A DNA stretch of 64,000 bases from Celoporthe dispersa (taxonomy: Eukaryota; Ascomycota; Sordariomycetes; Diaporthales; Cryphonectriaceae). This document shows positions 58,298-64,000 of this stretch, piece after piece (within the stretch, counting starts at the first letter, position 1; each line of letters begins with the position of its first letter). The translations under genes and the position numbers were made by a program. The stretch is from assembly GCA_016584495.1 (NCBI GenBank), contig WAID01000019.1, positions 41,160-105,159 of the forward strand, written 5' to 3'. The notes beneath the pieces were generated by a model. The model was not told the origin of the DNA, ran no database searches, and saw only the letters and a program-made list of their open reading frames with translations.

Positions 58298-59425
58298 ATG
58301 GAATCTGAATCGAAACGACCTCCACGGCCCTGGATCGAGACGCCGTGTATCTTCTCGGCACTATCGCGGGCAGCAGGATGGTGAATATTGACCACAACCC
58401 ACTACTACCTTTTAAACACCTGAAACAAGGCTGACGAGAGGCCCCCAGCAACATCTACCTCAAGCTCGAGAACCTCCAGCCCTCAGGCTCCTTCAAGTCC
58501 CGCGGCAGGCCTCATGCTCCGGGTCGTCGAGTCCTCCACATCCTCCTCGTCGCACGAGAACGGCACCGTCCGCTTCTACTCCTCCTCCGGCGGCAACGCA
58601 GGGCTGGCGTGCATCACCACCGCCAACACCCTCGGCCGCCCGGCCACCGTCGTCGTGCCGCTGACCACGCTCCCGCACATGGTCGCCAAGCTGCGCGACC
58701 TAGGCGCCGACGTCGTGCAGACCGGGAGAGCTGGGCCGCGGCCGACAGGCACCTGCGCGAGGTCGTCATCCCCGCGTTCGAGAGGACCACCCGGGGGCCG
58801 CCGCGGTGTACGTCCCGCCGTTTGACCACCAGGATCTCTGGGACGGCGCGGAGACCATGGTGGACGAGCTGCGGGCGCAGATGGGCGACGGGGGCTTCGG
58901 AAAACCCATCGATGGCATTGTCTGTAATGTCGGCGGAGGCGGGCTGCTGTGCGGGATCATGCAGGGCGTGCAGAAGCTGACGGGGTCTGGGTGTGGGACG
59001 CCCAAGGTGGTTGCTATCGAGACGCGCGGCGGGGACAGCCTCAACGCGAGCGTCAGGGCGGGCGAGTTGGTGACGCTCCGGGGATCACGACGATTGCCAC
59101 GTCTCTGGGCGCGACGAGGGTTGGAGACGAGACATTTGCGTGGACGAGGCGGGCGGGAGGTGATCTCATCAGTGCGGTGGTGACGGACAGGGAGTCTGTA
59201 GAGGCCATGTCGAGGTTCCTCGACGATGCGCGCATGTTGGTGGAGAGTGCTTGTGGTGCGACGATCGCTACTGTGTACAATGGAGATCTGAGGAGGTATC
59301 TCGGCAAGGGACTGTCTGATGATGAGTGGGCTGCGAAGAATATCGTCGTGGTGGTCTGTGGTGGCTCGAACATCAGCCTAGGGATGCTCCAGAAGTACAG
59401 GGTGCAGTTTGGTCTCGATGCATGA
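58298..59425 (+). CDS. L-serine/threonine dehydratase (PLP-dependent)
   Basis: Fold-type II PLP enzyme turning L-serine (or threonine) into pyruvate (or 2-oxobutyrate) and ammonia, like yeast Cha1. Exons 58298-58380 and 58449-59425, 68-bp intron. The start MESESKRPPRPWIETPCIFS leads to YLKLENLQPSGSFKSRG, with the PLP-binding lysine in GSFKSRG. SSSGGNAGLACITTAN is the Asn loop and VCNVGGGGLLCGIMQG binds the cofactor phosphate. The C-terminus is VVVCGGSNISLGMLQKYRVQ. Frame changes at G/C runs near 58505 (two bases), 58722, 58795 and 59080; restored length 355 codons. Convergent with NAT9 with an 84-bp gap. Confidence 0.9.
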
Positions 59426-59509
59426 CAGCATAGAAATAGCCCCTCCCCAAAAGGAAGGACGTTGGGAAGCAACACATCGCCTCTATGTGCCGAATAAGTC
59501 TAACACAGC

Positions 59510-60448
59510 TCAATCCGTCAGTCTGCTATACTCCAGCTCCTTATATCCCTCAGCCGCCTTCGCTATGCCCACAAAGTCTTTCAGCACCATCTTCACCTCC
59601 CCGAAGTAGTTCACCTCGCCCTCCTGCTCAAAGCCCAGGCGCCTGAAGAGCGCAATGCTCCCCACGTTCGTAGCCTTGATCTTCGCCATGAGCAACTTGA
59701 GCCTCATCAGCCTCGACTCTCCGCCTGCCGCGCCCTGGCTGTACTCTCCCAGGATCCCATCCAGGTTCATCCAGATGTAGTGCAGAAACGCCGAGACGGC
59801 CGCCTTGCCTAGGCCCTTGCCTCTGTCGCCTTGGCCGGCGATCATGATATCCACCTCGCCGATGCAGGAGGTCCCAGCGGCACGATTTGCTGCTCCTCCT
59901 CCTCCTCCTGTACTTCGTCCTCCTCCTCGTCGTCTGGGTACAGGAAGAAATTGATGTCACCAATCATCTTTTCCGAGCTATCAACATCACCAGCGCTGAC
60001 GGACGCGGGCGGCTCAGAGCAGCCGGCTCGGAGGGGCTGGCAGAGGATGAACGTGAGCTTGTCATGCGAGGCGCGCCATGACTCTTGGTTCTCGTACTCT
60101 TCCTCGAGAGTCAGTGGCTCGGAGGCGGTGGCTTCTTGAATTGACTAAAGTCAAAGAGTTCAGTATTTTTTGTCTTCTTATTTCCTCTGGCTGTGCTAGT
60201 GACGTTGTGCAGAGTTTTGTTTAGAGGGCTCAACTCACCGGGTCGCTCATCCACTCGTGGTAACGTGGGACATGGCGGCGGTCGTAAGGCACCAGAAGCA
60301 CCGCTGGACTTGATATTGCTGTGTGGGATAGATATATTAGTTAGTATATCACGAGGAAAGGGGAAAGAAGGAAGCAAAGATGAGGCTCATTGGAGAAAGA
60401 AAGAAGAAGAAAAAAGAAAACCTCACCAATGTTTTTATTGAGTATCAT
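59510..60448 (-). CDS. NAT9-like GNAT N-acetyltransferase
   Basis: Acetyl-CoA-dependent GNAT family member; NAT9 relatives are linked to microtubules in animals. Three exons: 60448-60427, 60318-60239 and 60144-59510, with introns of 108 and 94 bp. The 22-bp first exon (MILNKNI) joins to AVLLVPYDRRHVPRYHEWMS, the NAT9 start. Then comes ATASEPLTLEEEYENQESWR, KLTFILC and MIGDINFFLYPDD, followed by an acidic insert with a Glu run. The acetyl-CoA loop is GQGDRGKGLGKAAVSAFLHY and the end is SIALFRRLGFEQEGEVNYFG. One base is missing near 59875, before the IGEVDIMIAG strand; total then 246 codons. Confidence 0.9.
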
Positions 60449-60770
60449 AGCTAGAATATTGGTGGCGGTGCAGAGCAGGATGGCCAAGGGATGCGAGGAA
60501 GTGAGAGGAAAGCCCTATTGGAGAGGAGCGGGATTGAGTAAGTAAATCTTTGCCGGGGCCTTTTCATGGAGCAGGTAACGTGGAGCACCACCACCTCCTT
60601 CACGCGCGACCAATGCTCTTCTCAGACAGGAGTTTTTTTGTTTTTTTTGTTTTTTAAAAAAAAAGGTATTGATGTGGCATTTGGTGCACTGATTTAATAT
60701 ACAATTCTGGCAACCAATCTAGCGAGTATCATCACGTCTACTCAAGCCATAATTGTTCTCTATTCGAGTA
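60449..60770. other. Short intergenic region
   Basis: Between the NAT9 start and the MetRS 3' end (same strand). Contains a T run and A run at about 60634-60664. Nothing else seen. Confidence 0.5.
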
Positions 60771-62719
60771 TCATGACCGCCGCTTGATGGGTTCGAACTC
60801 TAGTGGAGGGAACAAGCCCTGGTGCCCGCCGGTCCCAGCAGGTCATGGGCACTCCGTAGCTAAAGTCCTTGCCCAGGCCAACATACCCAAGCTGCCTTTT
60901 ATCTTCAGCGACACCTAGAACGTCCAGCATGTCCTTGGCCTTCTCTGGCATAAAGGGCTGCAGGAGAATGCCCACACTGCGGAGGGTATCGGCCAGGATG
61001 TATATCGTCTTGGCGCGCAGTGACTTGAGGTCCAGTGCCTCTCCAGATAGCTGCGATCGGCCTGGTTCGCTCAGTATCTCAATGTATCGCTTCGTCATGT
61101 CCCAGGGCGCCATCTCAGTGATGAATTTGTTGGCCTGTTTTCGTGTGAGCAAGCCGGTCACGCTGCCCGCGCGCGCAGGTGATATGGACCACACAAGCTA
61201 CCACTTACCTCGGAAGCTACCTGCATGAGGAACATGAGTGCCAGGCGGGGTTAGGCTTCTCCATGAGGGCCTGCATCTGGTCATGGAGCTCGGAGAGCAT
61301 TGCCTCTTGCGCCTTGAACAGCTCCGCGTGACGAGCGCTGAGCCGGGACATATGTATATCAGCGGTAAGGATGGGTGCCGCCAGGACGCTCTCCCTCACA
61401 CTCCAGGCCTTTGCCCGCGTGACTCTGCTCAGCAGGTTCCCGATCGTGCCTTGCAGCAGCTTTCTGTATCTTTCCACAATGAAGTCATTACTGTAGTCGG
61501 CGTCGTTCTCAATGCCACCGTCATGAATCATAAAGAACCGCATCACATCGACTCCAAATCGTTCCAGAGCATGAAACGGGTTGACGACATTTCCCAGAGA
61601 TTTTGACATCTTCTTGCCGCTCATTGTCCAGTGCGCATGGCTGAGAAGCTTCTTCGGGGCGGAATGTCGACGGCCAGCAAGAGTGCGGGCCAGTATACAC
61701 CATGGAAGCGGAGGATGTCTTTGCCAATGACGTGCACGTCTGCAGGCCATCCGCCTTCCGATTGCTTTCCCGGCGCCCAGTTCGGAAAGCCAGCCTTGGT
61801 CAGGTAGTTGATGAGAGCATCCACCCAGACATAGATGGTCTGGCTTTCGTCATCGGGAACACGGATGCCCCAGTCCAGGCGATTTGACGGCCGGGATATG
61901 GAGAGGTCCTCGAGGTTGTTCGTGACCCAATCTACCACCTCTCGCATCCTCTGCTTGGGGACGATCCATTCAGGGTTCTCCTTGTAGAATGCCAGCAGTT
62001 GGTCTTTCAGCGCCGTCATCCGGAAGTGATAGTTCTTCTCCTCTATCCACTCCACCGAGTTGCCGGTCTCGATGGACGCCATCGACACCTGACCCGTGAG
62101 CGGGTCGACCTTCCTCGTGAGCATGGCCTCCGGGTAGAAAGTCTCATCACTGACGCAGTACCAGCCCTCATGTTTTGACTCGTACACCAGGCCCTCTCCT
62201 TGAGCAGAAACCAGAAATGCCTAACCGCCTCCTTGTGGTCCTCGTCTGTGGTCCGGATGAAGAAGTCGTTCGCGAGGTTCGCCGACGCCGCCAGGGCGCG
62301 AAACTTGTTGGCCTGTGCATCGCACCACTGCTTGGGGAGGGTGTCGTTGGCAGCCGCGGCTTGTTGGATCTTCATGCCGTGCTCGTCGGTACCGGTGAGG
62401 AGGAGAGCTGTCCGTCCAGGGCATGCCATCTTTCAGGACGTCGGCGAGGACCATGCTATACATGTGACCAACATGAGGTGCTGCATTGACGTAAAATTGG
62501 CGTCGTCACGTAGTAGGGCTTGGACGGGGTGGGCGGGACCACTGCCGCCGGCTCAGGTGGTGTCGAAACCGCCGCTTGCTTCTCGTGATGGCGGCGAGCA
62601 CTGCTGAAGGGCCGGGTGGTGACATTGTGACAGCACGAGGCACAAATCCAGCCAGGCCTTGAGGATATAGTCGGTCGAAGGCTCCTTAGCCTACCTGGCC
62701 GCAGGAGAAGCCGGTCCAT
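60771..62719 (-). CDS. MSM1: Mitochondrial methionyl-tRNA synthetase
   Basis: Class I aminoacyl-tRNA synthetase charging mitochondrial tRNA-Met. ATG 62719 begins an arginine-rich targeting leader (MDRLLLRPGRLRSLRPTISS). The catalytic core starts PYYVTTPI, with the HIGH-type motif APHVGHMYSMVLADVL, then LLTGTDEHGMKIQQAAA, YYCVSDETFYPEAM-like sequence, and TIYVWVDALINYL. The KMSKS loop is WTMSGKKMSKSLGNVVNPF. A 74-bp intron (61208-61135) precedes ANKFITEMAPWDMTKR. The true end is GLFPPLEFEPIKRRS and TGA 60771, one frame off from a longer reading ending at 60760. About six frame changes (near 62503, 62435, 62185, 61655, 61250 and 60825), mostly in homopolymers. Confidence 0.93.
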
Positions 62720-63202
62720 CTGGTGGTGGTGGTGGTGGTGGCATCCGACACAAACAAGGTACGCCTCGAGGGTGAGCGAACTGCTTAGTCCCGCCGCGGT
62801 GCGCGTCTCGCCTGACTTCACCAAAAAAAAAGTTACGGAAGAGCTCTTATCGACAAGGGCTGTGCGGGTACCTAGCTCGGATAACTGTGCTGCCGCTAGC
62901 GGCCCTCACCACCTTAGTACTGATAGGCAGCCTCCACCAATGCGCCGCACTGTCCAGGCTCCAGCCCAAACAATTCATACCCTCTTCTCTCGTCACCGTC
63001 AATGCCTCACTGCGTAACTTGCCCAGACTTTCACCACGTTAGACGAAATCCCTCATATAAGTAGCAGTGACTCTCTTGCTACCACTCCTATCAAGCTCGT
63101 GACACGCTCCAGACAGAGCATACTCGAGACTCGTTCATTCTACACCGACAAGATCAACCTCAAATCCACGTCAACCACAACAAACCAACCAACCCGCCCA
63201 AG
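62720..63202. promoter_or_regulatory. Shared divergent promoter, MetRS / MTR2
   Basis: 483 bp between opposite start codons, so promoters of both genes lie here. A (GGT)n tract at about 62720-62741 lies directly upstream of the MetRS start. No specific box recognised. Confidence 0.5.
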
Positions 63203-63778
63203 ATGTCCCCGACCGAAGACACCGAGGTCAAGGTGTCCAGCGACGGTGCTCAGCTCTTCGTCGACTGGTACTATCGCGACCTGAACGAAGCCCGCCCCCT
63301 CTCCTCTTACTACATCAACTCCAACACCAAGTACACCAACGCAGGCGCCACGGCCGACATCACCATCAACGGCGCGAACCTGACCAGCCCGAGCCAGTAC
63401 GAGGCCCTCCTTGAGGAGCAGCGCGGCGCCACCGCCACCACCACAAACGGTGGCACCACCAGCGACGCCCACCGACATCCGCGAACTGGCAAGCAGCGCG
63501 TGCGGTACGAGGTCGACAGCTTCGACGCCCAGGTCATCAACGACGACTACCTGGTGGCAGCCCCGAGCACGTCCGCTCCAAGGGCCCAGACAAGAGCGGC
63601 GGACGGATCAGCATGGCGGTCAGCGTCATGGGCACACTGCACCTCGAAACCGAGCCCGAGCCGACGCGCAAGACCTTCAGCGACGTCTTTGTGCTGGTGC
63701 CCAACTGGGATGCGCGGCCGGAACGCGCCGGAATGCCAAGAGGTTCTGATCGCCTCGCAGAACTACAGGACGCTATAG
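63203..63778 (+). CDS. MTR2: mRNA export factor MTR2 (NTF2-like)
   Basis: Small NTF2-fold partner of Mex67 in nuclear mRNA export (fungal counterpart of NXT1/p15). Start ATG 63203, MSPTEDTEVKVSSDGAQLFV, then DWYYRDLNEARPLSSYYINS and KYTNAGATADITINGANLTS. A low-complexity insert is followed by RYEVDSFDAQVINDDYLV, ISMAVSVMGTLHLETEPEPT, KTFSDVFVLVPNWDARPER, and the end LIASQNYRTL, TAG 63776. Frame changes near 63560 (C run) and 63735-63750, and possibly a compensating pair near 63480, interrupt the reading. Restored length is about 192 residues. No intron seen. Confidence 0.88.
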   Translation: MSPTEDTEVKVSSDGAQLFVDWYYRDLNEARPLSSYYINSNTKYTNAGATADITINGANLTSPSQYEALLEEQRGATATTTNGGTTSDAHRHPRTGKQRVRYEVDSFDAQVINDDYLVAAPSTSAPRAQTRAADGSAWRSASWAHCTSKPSPSRRARPSATSLCWCPTGMRGRNAPECQEVLIASQNYRTL

Positions 63779-64000
63779 GATCGCGGTCTGGGTACTACTG
63801 GCTTCGGCGTCATCAGCGACTACGACATGTCGAACAGGAACCATATTCTCGTCACTACCGCCAATAACATGGACACGAGGGGCGACTGGGATGGGGGTTG
63901 GACCGCAGTTACAGCAGAAGAGGCGGGGAAATCGATACGACGGGGAGGATGTCTTTCCTCTGCAGCCTCGTCAAGGACTTGAGCAGGCATATGCGCTGGG
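63779..64000. other. 3' flank of MTR2 to window end
   Basis: No gene assigned; presumably 3' UTR and beyond. A short frame continues but has no recognisable domain. Confidence 0.4.

Noticed and set aside
1..64000. CRISPR array, secondary-metabolite cluster or viral insertion
   Set aside because: No regularly spaced repeats, no PKS/NRPS/terpene synthase genes and no viral proteins were seen.

Overview
The window is nuclear DNA from a filamentous ascomycete (Pezizomycotina, probably Sordariomycetes; no finer placement is justified). The evidence is the short GT..AG introns, mostly 50-110 bp with CTRAY-type branch points, a Zn2Cys6 regulator, fungus-specific membrane families, and unmistakable orthologues of yeast genes (RPB11, LSM5, YTM1, POL31, SEC59, MTR2, VHC1-like, MSM1). 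I found about 24 protein-coding genes and no rRNA, convincing tRNA or CRISPR array.

Layout. 1-5 kb: the 5' part of a regulator with two tandem Zn2Cys6 clusters, then a secreted GH43 glycosidase and a sulfatase placed tail to tail. 4.9-8.2 kb: gene-free, with a possible Copia gag relic and an AT-rich island that looks RIP-mutated. 8-16 kb: a DUF3176 membrane protein, an AIF/AMID-type flavoprotein, and another fungal polytopic membrane protein. 17-20 kb: dolichol kinase. 20-30 kb: long gene-poor spacers, two cell-surface (GPI-type) proteins, FAM32A and a small conserved protein. 30-34 kb: a CobW GTPase and a protein with a cysteine-rich, zinc-ribbon-like segment. 34-43 kb: two vacuolar-type transporters, SLC12/VHC1-like and AVT-like, head to head. 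43.5-52 kb: a dense housekeeping block of RPB11, LSM5, a DEDDy exonuclease, YTM1 and POL31. 52.8-56 kb: a long low-complexity protein with an F-box/2EXR-like C-terminal half. 58-64 kb: serine dehydratase, a NAT9-like acetyltransferase, mitochondrial MetRS and MTR2.

The dominant oddity concerns sequence quality. Most long exons are broken by single-base frame changes, usually explained by one missing base, often inside a G, C, T or A run. Essential genes (POL31, YTM1, MetRS, SEC59, MTR2) are hit as often as dispensable ones. Restoring phase gives total lengths divisible by three and continuous family homology. I therefore read these as consensus or assembly indels, not pseudogenes. Coordinates below give gene spans; exon joins and suspected indels are in the text.

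How the genes relate: most are independent housekeeping functions. Possible functional groupings are the regulator/GH43/sulfatase trio (polysaccharide use), the two divergent vacuolar transporters, and several divergent pairs sharing short promoters (LSM5/exonuclease, YTM1/POL31, MetRS/MTR2). I did not find a clearly new biological system; the most interesting leads are listed as findings.
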